From Sorangium cellulosum So ce56 (GTDB lineage Bacteria > Myxococcota_A > Polyangia > Polyangiales > Polyangiaceae): a DNA stretch of 64,000 bases. How positions within the stretch are numbered: position 1 is the first letter of the stretch; each line of letters starts with the position of its first letter. The DNA is taken from contig NC_010162.1 of NCBI RefSeq assembly GCF_000067165.1, positions 2,728,001-2,792,000 on the forward strand, given 5' to 3'. This document shows, in pieces, positions 26,906-34,490 of this stretch. Position numbers and translations under genes: made by a program. The notes under the pieces were generated by a model, which saw only the letters and a list, made by a program, of their open reading frames with translations, was not told the origin of the DNA and did no database searches.

Positions 26906-27104
26906 AGGATGGGGAGTTTGCCTCCGCGCGGGGCGAACTCGCCATGGGGCTGAGAAAATTCGAGCAAAGCGGGTGACGGACCCGTCTATGAGAGCTAGGT
27001 TTCAATCGAGTAGACAGACGGGTGGGGGGGCCGCCACCTGAGGAGACGCTGCCGCGCTGTGAACGCGAGCTGTGCGGCAGGTGCCTTTCGCGTGGAGTTC
27101 GGCG

Positions 27105-27734
27105 ATGGCTGGTGTTCGTGAAAAGCTGTTGACGGCATCGGACCTCGCAGCCTTGTGCGAGGTCGACTTGAAGACAATCCATAACTGGGTAGATCGGGGG
27201 AGGATTGCCCATTTCCGTACGCCGGGGAGACACTTGCGCTTCAAGGCTGCGGACGTGGCCGAGTTCCTCCGTGCATGGGGCTATTCGGTGCCCAGGGAGC
27301 TCGCCAAGGCGACCTCCAAGTCGATGATGGCCATCGGCACCAAGGATACGATGGCCCACGTGGCGCGAGCCCTCGGGGAAGGCGTGCCCATCCGGCACGC
27401 GAGCCACCCGTATGACGCGCTGATCTTCGCGGGGGCGGACCCCGCGGACGTGTACATCGTCGACGTGCGGGCGGTGGCCAGCGACGTGGATGTCCCCTCC
27501 CTCTTCGAGGCGCTCCACCGAGCGAACTCGCAGGGGACCTTCGTCGCCTTGTCGGATGAGCCGATCAGCCTGCCGTCGTTCGTCGGCCGGATCGGCCGGA
27601 GCGACGCGCAGCAGCTGAAGGGCTTCCTCGTGCCCGAAGCGGCCGCGCAGACGGCGACGCCCCTCCAGGCGGCGAGCGGTCCGGCGTCGGAAGAGCCGCC
27701 GCGGAGCCTCGCCGCAGGCGGGTCCTCGCGCTGA
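27105..27734 (+). CDS. MerR/excisionase-type HTH regulator with a receiver-like domain
   Basis: 209 residues from ATG 27105 (GGAG eight bases upstream). The N-terminus is a winged HTH of the MerR/excisionase class: LLTASDLAALCEVDLKTIHN, WVDRGRIAHFRTPGRHLRF. The C-terminal domain (about 80-190) looks like a degenerate CheY fold (HPYDALIFAGADPADVYIVD, then SDEPISLPSFVGRI), with Asp residues where a receiver would place its site but no clear phosphorylation motif. It is probably a DNA-binding regulator. The 199 bases upstream have no other gene and should hold its promoter. Confidence 0.82.
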   Translation: MAGVREKLLTASDLAALCEVDLKTIHNWVDRGRIAHFRTPGRHLRFKAADVAEFLRAWGYSVPRELAKATSKSMMAIGTKDTMAHVARALGEGVPIRHASHPYDALIFAGADPADVYIVDVRAVASDVDVPSLFEALHRANSQGTFVALSDEPISLPSFVGRIGRSDAQQLKGFLVPEAAAQTATPLQAASGPASEEPPRSLAAGGSSR

Positions 27735-27742
27735 GCCAGGGC

Positions 27743-27790
27743 CCCGGCCGTCCTACGCCCAGCAGAAGAGGCTGGGCTAGGACGGCCGGT
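27743..27790. terminator. Long hairpin terminator between convergent genes
   Basis: CCGGCCGTCCTACGCCCAGC and GCTGGGCTAGGACGGCCGG pair around AGAAGAG, giving about 19 base pairs with one bulge. It lies just after the HTH gene stop (27734). The rest of the 27735-27975 gap shows nothing else recognisable. The pmbA stop at 27976 converges on it. Confidence 0.75.
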
Positions 27791-27975
27791 CGCGCCCGAG
27801 GAGGCTCCGCCAGGAGCCGCAGCACTGCAGAGCGAGCCGCTGAGGTCAGAACCCCCTCCTGCAGCACAACCCGGGGCCGGTTGATGGGTCGCTCGCAACC
27901 CCGCTGTCGAGTCCGCTTCGGAGTCTCCTGGAAGAAGACGCGCCCGAGGAGCAAGGCCCCTCGGACGGAGGCGCT

Positions 27976-29358
27976 TCAGCTTCCAGCGATGGTCATGGAG
28001 GAGACCCGGAACGTCGGTGAGCATGTCGACGTCCGGAGATCCAGGTCGTCCCCGACAGCGTCGATCCGCTGCAAGAGCTCGTCGAGGTTCAGCGAGATGG
28101 TTACCTCGCTCACCGGATAGGCGAGCTCTCCATTCTCGATCCAGAAGCCGGACGCGCCCCGGGAAAAGTCGCCGGTCACGGCGTTGAAGCCGAAGCCCAT
28201 CATCTCGGTGACGTACAGCCCGCGCGGCGTGGAACGCACGATCTCCGCCGCCGGCGTGGAGGTGGGCTGGAGGAGGAAGTTCGACGTGGACGGCCCGACG
28301 CCGCCGCCAGCGCCGCGCGAGGCGCTGGCGGTCGGCGGGCGCTTGAGCTTCCGGCCGCTGTAGCTGTCGCAGAGGTAGGTCTTCAGGATGCCTTGCTCGA
28401 CAACGACGTTGCGCCGGGCGAGGAGGCCCTCGCCGTCGAACGGGCGCGAGCCGGGCGCGCGCGGGATCAGCGGGTCGTCGACGACCGTGATGAGATCGCT
28501 GGCGATGCGTGTCCCCTCGCGGCCGACGAGGTAGCTCGACTTGCGCCAGATCGAGCTGCCCATGATGCAGGAGCCGAGCAACCCGAGCATCGACCGGGCG
28601 ACGTCCGGGTCGAAGACGACGGGCGCCTCGCAGGTCGCCACCTTGCGGGCGCCGAGCTTGCGCAGCGTCCGGCGCGCCGCCTCGCGGCCCACGGCGTCCG
28701 GGGCGTCCAGGTCGGCGAGGTGGCGCCGGCCGGTGAAGTAGAAGCCGCGGCGCTTCTTGTCGCCGCTGTCGTCGGCGATCGGGGAGACCACGAGCTGCGC
28801 GTACGAGCCGGCGAAGCCGCCGCGGAACCCGCCGGACAGGACGAGGGCGAAGGCGCCCGCGCTCCGCGAGAACGTCGCGCCCTCGCTGTTCGTGATCCGC
28901 GGGTCGGCGTCGCGCGCGGCCTGCTCGCCTCGGCGCGCGATGTCGATCGCCTGCGCGGCCGTGACCTCGCCGCCCGAGGGATCGTAGAGATCGAGCGCGG
29001 GAAGGGGCCCCTTGGCGATGAGCTCCGGATCGGCGGGGCCGGCGAACGCGTCCTCCTGGGAGATGTCGGCGAGCTCGAGCGCGTCCGCCACGAAGCGATC
29101 GATGCCGCGGGGCGTGAGGTCGGACGTCGAGGTCAGCGCGACGCGCTGCTTCTTGATGATCCGCATGCCCAGGCCCTTGTGGACAGCCTCCTCGACGAGC
29201 TCGGGCTCGCCGAGGCGCACCTTGGTGGTGAGCTCGGAGCCGGAGCGGGCGATCGCCTCCGCGACGTCGGCGCCGCCCTTCCTGGCGCGCGTCACCACCT
29301 GCTCGGCGAGCTCCATGAGTTCCTCGACCTGCTGCTCCACGCGGGCTCGTTCGGACAT
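27976..29358 (-). CDS. pmbA: TldE/PmbA-like subunit of the TldD-TldE metalloprotease
   Basis: 460 residues. Family features are the N-terminal GGADVAEAIARSGSELTTKV and GLGMRIIKKQRVALTSTSD, the central ITNSEGATFSRSAGAFALV, and the C-terminal GLYVTEMMGFGFNAVTGDFS with SRGASGFWIENGELAYPVSE. It lacks the HExxxH zinc motif of TldD, so it is the non-catalytic TldE/PmbA-type partner. TldD/E trims peptides such as microcin B17 leader and CcdA; in myxobacteria it could mature peptide products. No tldD is seen next to it. Confidence 0.92.
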   Translation of the reverse strand: MSERARVEQQVEELMELAEQVVTRARKGGADVAEAIARSGSELTTKVRLGEPELVEEAVHKGLGMRIIKKQRVALTSTSDLTPRGIDRFVADALELADISQEDAFAGPADPELIAKGPLPALDLYDPSGGEVTAAQAIDIARRGEQAARDADPRITNSEGATFSRSAGAFALVLSGGFRGGFAGSYAQLVVSPIADDSGDKKRRGFYFTGRRHLADLDAPDAVGREAARRTLRKLGARKVATCEAPVVFDPDVARSMLGLLGSCIMGSSIWRKSSYLVGREGTRIASDLITVVDDPLIPRAPGSRPFDGEGLLARRNVVVEQGILKTYLCDSYSGRKLKRPPTASASRGAGGGVGPSTSNFLLQPTSTPAAEIVRSTPRGLYVTEMMGFGFNAVTGDFSRGASGFWIENGELAYPVSEVTISLNLDELLQRIDAVGDDLDLRTSTCSPTFRVSSMTIAGS

Positions 29359-29415
29359 GGGGCGACAGGGTGGTGGAGCGGGCTGGCTCCGTCAACGCGG
29401 TGACGTGGTCGCCTC

Positions 29416-29467
29416 CCCCGCGCGCACCAGGGGCGCCTCAGCCCCGCGCGCACGAGGGGCGTCTCAG
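29416..29467. repeat. 26-bp tandem repeat at the end of a membrane-protein gene
   Basis: Two 26-bp units (29416-29441, 29442-29467) share CCCCGCGCGCAC, then AGGGGCG and CTCAG, with three mismatches. The second unit contains the stop of the 29464-30216 gene; the first lies in the gap before pmbA. Confidence 0.7.
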
Positions 29468-30216
29468 CCCGGCCGGTTGGAGCGCCCGCCGCTGCCGACG
29501 CCGAGCCGCCGCTGAGGGCGTGTCGAGGCGGGCCGGGGCGGAACGACCTCAGGCGCTGGCTCACTCGGGACGGCGCGGGGGCGCGCGCCGGGGGAGGGCT
29601 CGGCCTTCGGCGCGCCGCCCGCGGGCTCGCGCCGGAGCAGGGCGCTCACGGTGACCGCGAAGCCGGCGGCCAGCATGGTGTACATCCAGAGGAGCGCATA
29701 ACCGAGCGGACCGCCGGCGACCGGGTGGACGCCGAAGTCGCCCTCGACCTGCCGGTAGGTGCCGTCGAGCGCGAGCCGCCGGGACAGGGCCAGGACGGCG
29801 ACCAGGGCGAGCGACAGCGGCGCGCCGGCGAGGACGGCGAGCGCGCGGACCGCGCGCTGCGCGGTCCACCTGCCGCCAGCGCTCCCGGCGAAGCGATTCG
29901 CGGCCGCGAACCCGGCGGGCACCGAGGCGGCATTGACGAGGACGAGCACGAGGTCGACGGCGGACGGGATGCGGCGCGTATCGACGAGGTACGCGAAGCT
30001 CCAGTCAGGGGCGAACACGAGGAAGTACGCGCAGACCGGCGCGAAGACGAGGCAGGCGAACAGGGAGACGAGCGCGAGCGGCCGAGCGCGCGCGCCCGGC
30101 GCTGGCCGAGGCTCCGACGCGCGCAGCGCGCCCAGGCGGTGAGGGGCTGCAGCGCTGAACCAGGCGAGCAGCGCACCGAGAGCAAAGCCGACGAGGGGAG
30201 CGACGAAGGCGGGCAC
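29464..30216 (-). CDS. Polytopic membrane protein of unknown function
   Basis: About 250 residues from GTG 30216. I count four to five hydrophobic helices, including FVAPLVGFALGALLAWF, LALVSLFACLVFAPVCAYF, VRALAVLAGAPLSLALVAVL and GYALLWMYTMLAAGFAVTV. It ends in a Pro/Arg-rich basic cytoplasmic tail. I do not recognise a family. It lies 105 bases upstream of pmbA on the same strand and is divergent from larB across a 165-base promoter gap. The start lacks a convincing ribosome site. Confidence 0.72.
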   Translation of the reverse strand: MPAFVAPLVGFALGALLAWFSAAAPHRLGALRASEPRPAPGARARPLALVSLFACLVFAPVCAYFLVFAPDWSFAYLVDTRRIPSAVDLVLVLVNAASVPAGFAAANRFAGSAGGRWTAQRAVRALAVLAGAPLSLALVAVLALSRRLALDGTYRQVEGDFGVHPVAGGPLGYALLWMYTMLAAGFAVTVSALLRREPAGGAPKAEPSPGARPRAVPSEPAPEVVPPRPASTRPQRRLGVGSGGRSNRPG

Positions 30217-30381
30217 GCGGCGCCGAAAGTAGTCCCGTCGCCCCCTCCTGAGCAAAGTGCCTGGACCTTTTCCTGACCAGGGCGGATCGAACGGCCCACA
30301 CCGGGGCTCTTCCGGGGGCGGCTTGGCAGGCTGGGCGGAACGTTTGCTCTGGGAACGCCGCCGCGCTAAGCGGCTGCGCAC

Positions 30382-31134
30382 ATGGAGCCGCGCCTCGTCC
30401 GGGAGATGCTTGAGCGCGTTCGAACCGGCGAGCTTGCCGTCGAGGAGGCGCTCGATGCCCTCCGAGGGCTGCCTTTCCGGGACCTGGGCGTCGCGACCGT
30501 CGATCACCACCGCGCGCTCAGGCAGGGCGTCCCCGAGGTGATCTTCGGCGAAGGGAAGACGCCCGAGCAGATCGCCCTGATCGCCGGGGAGATCTCGGGG
30601 GCGGGGCAGAACGTGCTCGTGACCCGGGTCGACGCCGCGAAGGGCGCGGCGGTCTCGGCGCTCTTGCCCGCGTTCCGTTATGTGCCCCTCGCGCGGACCG
30701 GCAGCATCGAGGTCGCGCCGCCGCCGAAGCGCGCCGCCGGGGCGGTCGCCGTCGTGACCGCGGGCACGAGCGATCTGTCGGTCGCCGAGGAGGCCATCGA
30801 GACGCTGCGCGCCGTGGGCCTCGAGGCGAAGCGGCTGTACGACGTGGGGGTCGCGGGGCTGCACCGCTTCCTCCATCGCGTCGAGGAGCTGCGCAAGGCG
30901 TCGGCCGTGATCGTGGTCGCGGGCATGGAAGGCGCGCTGCCCAGCGTGGTCGGCGGGCTCGTGGCGGCGCCGGTGATCGCGGTGCCGACGTCGGTCGGCT
31001 ACGGCACTGCCCTGGGCGGCTTCACCCCGCTCTTCGCCATGCTCACGTCGTGCGCCTCTGGAGTCGCCGTGGTCAACATCGACAGCGGCTTCGGCGCGGC
31101 GATGGTGGCGCATCGCATGTTGCCGAAGGAGTAG
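30382..31134 (+). CDS. larB: LarB, nickel-pincer nucleotide biosynthesis carboxylase
   Basis: 250 residues. LarB carboxylates and hydrolyses nicotinic acid adenine dinucleotide in the first step of the nickel-pincer cofactor of lactate racemase and related racemases/epimerases. Its C-terminal half resembles PurE: VVTAGTSDLSVAEEA, YDVGVAGLHRFLHR, VVAGMEGALPSVVGGLV and the PTSVGYGTALGGFTPLF motif, where the family keeps its active residues. It starts at ATG 30382 and is followed 67 bases later by larC. LarE and LarA are not in the window. Confidence 0.96.
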   Translation: MEPRLVREMLERVRTGELAVEEALDALRGLPFRDLGVATVDHHRALRQGVPEVIFGEGKTPEQIALIAGEISGAGQNVLVTRVDAAKGAAVSALLPAFRYVPLARTGSIEVAPPPKRAAGAVAVVTAGTSDLSVAEEAIETLRAVGLEAKRLYDVGVAGLHRFLHRVEELRKASAVIVVAGMEGALPSVVGGLVAAPVIAVPTSVGYGTALGGFTPLFAMLTSCASGVAVVNIDSGFGAAMVAHRMLPKE

Positions 31135-31201
31135 CTCGGAACGAGCGCGACCGCGGGAGCGCCGCGCCGCGAAGGCGCCCGGGGAACGGAGAAGGCGAGA
31201 G

Positions 31202-32620
31202 ATGGGACACGGGCACGATCACGACCACGCGCACGGGGATGCGCACGGAGACGAGCACCACCACGGGCACGCGCACGGGGACCATCACGAACACGGGCAC
31301 GGGGGCGATCACGATCACGCGCACGCGCACGCGCACGAGCACGGGGGCGATCACGCGCACGCGCACGCGCACGCGCACGGGGGCCATCACGACCACGGGC
31401 ACGCGCACGACCATCCGCGCGCGCCGCTCCTCGAGGAGGGCGCGGGCACGGGCAAGGTCCTGTTCTTCGACGCCTTCAGCGGGATCGCGGGCGACATGAC
31501 CATCGCCGCGCTGCTCGATCTCGGGGTGCCCCTCCTCGTCATCGAGCGCGCCGTCGCCGCGCTGCCGCTCGATGGGTTCCACCTGCACCGCGGGCACGCC
31601 CATCGGAGCGGCATCGTGGCGACCTCGTTCGACGTGCACGTCGAGGCGCCGCAGCCGGAGCGCACCTATGGATCCATCGACGCCATGCTCGCCGCCGCGC
31701 CGCTCGATCCACCGGTCGCCGCGCTGGCGCGCCGGATCTTCCGGCGCCTCGGCGAGGCGGAGGCCGCCGTCCACCGGATCCGCCTGGAAGACGTGCACTT
31801 CCACGAGGTCGGCGCCGTCGACGCGATCGTCGACATCGTGGGCGCCGCCGCCGCGATCGTCCACATCGGGGCGGAGGTCGTCGGATCGCCGCTGCCCATG
31901 GGGCGCGGGTTCGTGAAGGCGCGGCACGGGATCCTCCCGCTGCCGCCGCCCGCGGCGGTCGCGTGCCTCCGCGGCGTCCCCACCTACGGCGTCGAGCTCG
32001 ACGCCGAGTTGGTCACGCCCACCGGCGCGGCCATCATCGCCACGCTGGCGACCCGGTTCGAGCGCTGGCCGACGTTCGCCCCCGATCGGATCGGCTTCGG
32101 CGCCGGCCAGCGCGAGCTGCCGGACCGCCCCAACCTGCTGCGGGTCGTGCTCGGGACGCGCGCGGGTGGAGACGAGAGCTTCGGCAACGCGTCGCACGTG
32201 ATCGTCGAGGCGAACGTCGACGATCTGACGGGCGAGGTGGCAGGGCACGCGATCGAGGCGCTGTTCGCGGCGGGCGCGCTCGACGCCTGGGCGGCGCCGA
32301 TCACCATGAAGAAAGGGCGCCCCGCCCTGACGATCGCGGCGCTCGCGGCCGCCCCCCAGGCCGACGCCGTCGCGACGGCGCTGCTCCGCGAGACGACCAG
32401 CATCGGGCTACGGAAGATCCCTGTCGCGCGCACCGAGCGGCCGCGGCGGATCACCACGGTGCAGACGGCGTACGGAGCCATCCGCGTGAAGATCAGCGAG
32501 GGGCCGTTCGGGCCGCCGCAGATCAAGCCGGAGTTCGATGATTGCGCCGCGGCGGCGAGGACGCACGGCGTGCCGGTGCGCGAGGTCGTCTCGGCGGCGC
32601 TGTCGGCCGCCAAGGGGTGA
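31202..32620 (+). CDS. larC: LarC, nickel insertase for the nickel-pincer cofactor, with a His-rich head
   Basis: 472 residues, full-length with no LarC1/LarC2 split. LarC is a CTP-dependent cyclometallase that inserts nickel into the pincer nucleotide. The conserved core starts FFDAFSGIAGDMTIAALLDL and has VHFHEVGAVDAIVDIVG, PTGAAIIATLA, VEANVDDLTGEVAGHAIEAL and the C-terminal MKKGRPALTIAALA. Before it (2-72) lies a Gly/Ala/Asp/His tract with about 32 histidines, probably a nickel store or metallochaperone module. A GAG-rich box precedes the ATG (gaaggcgagag). It is co-directional with larB. Confidence 0.96.
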   Translation: MGHGHDHDHAHGDAHGDEHHHGHAHGDHHEHGHGGDHDHAHAHAHEHGGDHAHAHAHAHGGHHDHGHAHDHPRAPLLEEGAGTGKVLFFDAFSGIAGDMTIAALLDLGVPLLVIERAVAALPLDGFHLHRGHAHRSGIVATSFDVHVEAPQPERTYGSIDAMLAAAPLDPPVAALARRIFRRLGEAEAAVHRIRLEDVHFHEVGAVDAIVDIVGAAAAIVHIGAEVVGSPLPMGRGFVKARHGILPLPPPAAVACLRGVPTYGVELDAELVTPTGAAIIATLATRFERWPTFAPDRIGFGAGQRELPDRPNLLRVVLGTRAGGDESFGNASHVIVEANVDDLTGEVAGHAIEALFAAGALDAWAAPITMKKGRPALTIAALAAAPQADAVATALLRETTSIGLRKIPVARTERPRRITTVQTAYGAIRVKISEGPFGPPQIKPEFDDCAAAARTHGVPVREVVSAALSAAKG

Positions 32621-32693
32621 CGCTGCGCCGCGCAGGGTGCTGCCGCGCGGCGCCGAGCTCGCCGAGCGGCGCGGCGTCACCCTGCGGCAGCGG
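32621..32693. terminator. Nested hairpins between convergent larC and thioredoxin-rhodanese genes
   Basis: The outer arms CTGCGCCGCGCAGGGTG and CACCCTGCGGCAG and the inner arms GCCGCGCGGCGCC and CGGCGCGGCG lie around GAGCTCGCCGAG. The stops at 32620 and 32694 converge on it. There is no T-run. Confidence 0.5.
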
Positions 32694-33350
32694 TCAGTCG
32701 GGGCGCTGGATCGGGAGCGCCTCGGCCTCCCACGAGAGGAAGCCGCCCTCGAGGAACGCGACGGGCACGCCCTCCTCGGCGAGCTTCGCGGCGACGTCCT
32801 TCGATTTGTCGCCGGAGCGGCAATAGAGGACGGGCGCGCCGGCCAGCATGTGGAGCTCGGCGAGCCGGCCCTCGATCTCCTCGATCGGGATGTGCACCGC
32901 GCCCGGGATGTGGGCGCGGCCGTAGGCGGGGGTCTCGCGCGTGTCCACGGGGACCACCTGGCCCTCCCGGATCAGCTGCGCCAGCTCGGCCGCCCGGATG
33001 GCGCCCTCGGCGCGCGGGAGGAACGGATCGAGCAGCTCGCGGAGCTGCTTTCGGTTGAGGACGCCCTGCTCGGCGGCCACCGGGCGGCCTCGATGAAAGA
33101 CCATGAACGTCGGGACGGCCTGGATGCGCAGCGTGGTGGCGATGCGCTTCGACCGGTCGATGTCGACCTTGACCACCTTGGCCTTGCCTTCGAGCTCGCG
33201 CGCGATGGCGTCGACCTCCGGCGCGACCGTCTTGCACGGTCCGCACCAGGTGGCGGTGAAATCGATGAGCACGGGCAACTCGCTGCGGAGCACCTCGCGC
33301 TCGAACTCCTGCTCGTTGATCTCGGGAACGGCCATGGCGGGCGAATTCAT
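32694..33350 (-). CDS. Thioredoxin-rhodanese fusion protein
   Basis: 218 residues from ATG 33350 (AGGAAAGG box six bases upstream). The N-terminal thioredoxin fold has the redox site ATWCGPCK (Cys 36/39) and the cis-Pro QAVPTFMVF. The C-terminal rhodanese domain (about 118-215) has VDTRETPAYGRAHIPGAVHI and the active-site loop YCRSGDKS (Cys about 177). There is no signal peptide, so it is cytoplasmic. It may couple sulfur transfer from the persulfide Cys to reduction by the WCGPC pair. The gap back to the permease gene (33351-33497) probably holds its promoter. Confidence 0.93.
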   Translation of the reverse strand: MNSPAMAVPEINEQEFEREVLRSELPVLIDFTATWCGPCKTVAPEVDAIARELEGKAKVVKVDIDRSKRIATTLRIQAVPTFMVFHRGRPVAAEQGVLNRKQLRELLDPFLPRAEGAIRAAELAQLIREGQVVPVDTRETPAYGRAHIPGAVHIPIEEIEGRLAELHMLAGAPVLYCRSGDKSKDVAAKLAEEGVPVAFLEGGFLSWEAEALPIQRPD

Positions 33351-33497
33351 AGCGGGCCTTTCCTGCGAGATCGAGCGGCGCGAGGGCTCCGCCGCCGAGA
33401 TCGCGGAGATGAACGCGATTTCAGCGCAATTTCGGCGCGCGAGAGCGCTGTACGGCCGGCGGCGCCTGCGGACGTGCGGCCCCCGCGCCCCGCCCCG

Positions 33498-34490
33498 TCA
33501 GCGCGGGACGCGCGTGCGCACGGTGCGTGTATCGATGGAGTCGCGCAGGGCGTCGGCGATGAGGTAAGAGCCGCCGACCGTCGCCAGGAGCAGCACGAAA
33601 GGGAAGACGAGCAGCCGGATCTCGCTCGGGTGCCGCGCCGCCTGGCCCAGCGTCTCCCCCCACGAGGCCACGCGCGCGGGCGCGCCCATCCCGAGGAACG
33701 AGATCGCCGCCTCGAGCAGGACGACGGACGCCACGCCGAGCACCGAGCTCACGATCACGGGGCCGAGCGCGTTCGGGAGGATGTGGCGGTAAAAGACGCG
33801 CAGCCGGGTGCTGCCGAGCGCGCGCGCGGCCATCACGTACTCCTCGCTCGACGCGCGCAGCACCTCGGCGCGCACGAGGCGCGCGATCTCCGCCCAGCGG
33901 ACGAAGGCGACCGCGAGCACCAGCGACAGCGCGGAGGGCTCGCGCTCGATCGCCCGCACGATGGCCACGACGAGGATCGCCGGGAAGGTGTCGACCGTCT
34001 CGACGAGGCGGACGAGGCCGTCGTTCCAGACGCCGCGCAGCGTGCCCGCGAGCCCGCCGAGCACGACGCCGAGGAACATGCCCACGAGCACCGCGCTGAG
34101 CGACAGGCCGAGCGCGGTGCGCGCGCCGTAGATCAGCCGCGCGGCGAGATCGCGGCTCTCGAAGTCCGTGCCGAGCGGGTGATCGAGGGACGGCGACGCG
34201 TTCGGGCCGGCGTCGGTGCGCTGCTCCGGGCCGTAGCGGATGGGCGGCCAGATCGCGAAGCCCTCGAAGCGCACCCTGAGCTCGGCCTCGGTGAGCGACT
34301 CGAGCGCGGCGCCCTCGGTGATCGCGGGCAGGATCTCCGCGCGGCCCGGCCGGAAGCAGGCGATGGGCGCGGGGGCGGCGAGGAGCTCGGCGAAGATGGC
34401 GAGCAGGGCGAGGACGCCGAGCAGCACGGCGCCGATGGCGACGCGCTTGCTGCCCACCATCCGGCGGAGGAACGCGGTCGCGTGGCTCAT
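33498..34490 (-). CDS. ABC transporter permease, DppC/OppC type
   Basis: 330 residues from ATG 34490. It has an N-terminal helix (VAIGAVLLGVLALLAIFAEL) and an extracytoplasmic loop with the DppC signature HPLGTDFESRDLAARLIYGA. The BPD permease core contains EYVMAARALGSTRLRVFYRH, the EAA coupling motif, and ends GGSYLIADALRDSIDTR. It is translationally coupled to the upstream permease (ATGA overlap). No ATPase or solute-binding protein gene is nearby, so substrate and partners are unknown; peptide or nickel uptake are the family norms. Confidence 0.92.
   Translation of the reverse strand: MSHATAFLRRMVGSKRVAIGAVLLGVLALLAIFAELLAAPAPIACFRPGRAEILPAITEGAALESLTEAELRVRFEGFAIWPPIRYGPEQRTDAGPNASPSLDHPLGTDFESRDLAARLIYGARTALGLSLSAVLVGMFLGVVLGGLAGTLRGVWNDGLVRLVETVDTFPAILVVAIVRAIEREPSALSLVLAVAFVRWAEIARLVRAEVLRASSEEYVMAARALGSTRLRVFYRHILPNALGPVIVSSVLGVASVVLLEAAISFLGMGAPARVASWGETLGQAARHPSEIRLLVFPFVLLLATVGGSYLIADALRDSIDTRTVRTRVPR

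Noticed and set aside
26906..27104. Search for a sigma-54 (TGGCAC-N5-TTGC) promoter ahead of the HTH regulator.
   Set aside because: No acceptable match was seen; the A/T-rich stretch near 26955 is too weak to call.
31220..31420. CAC/GCG-rich repeats considered as satellite DNA.
   Set aside because: They encode the in-frame His-rich head of LarC and end at its conserved core.
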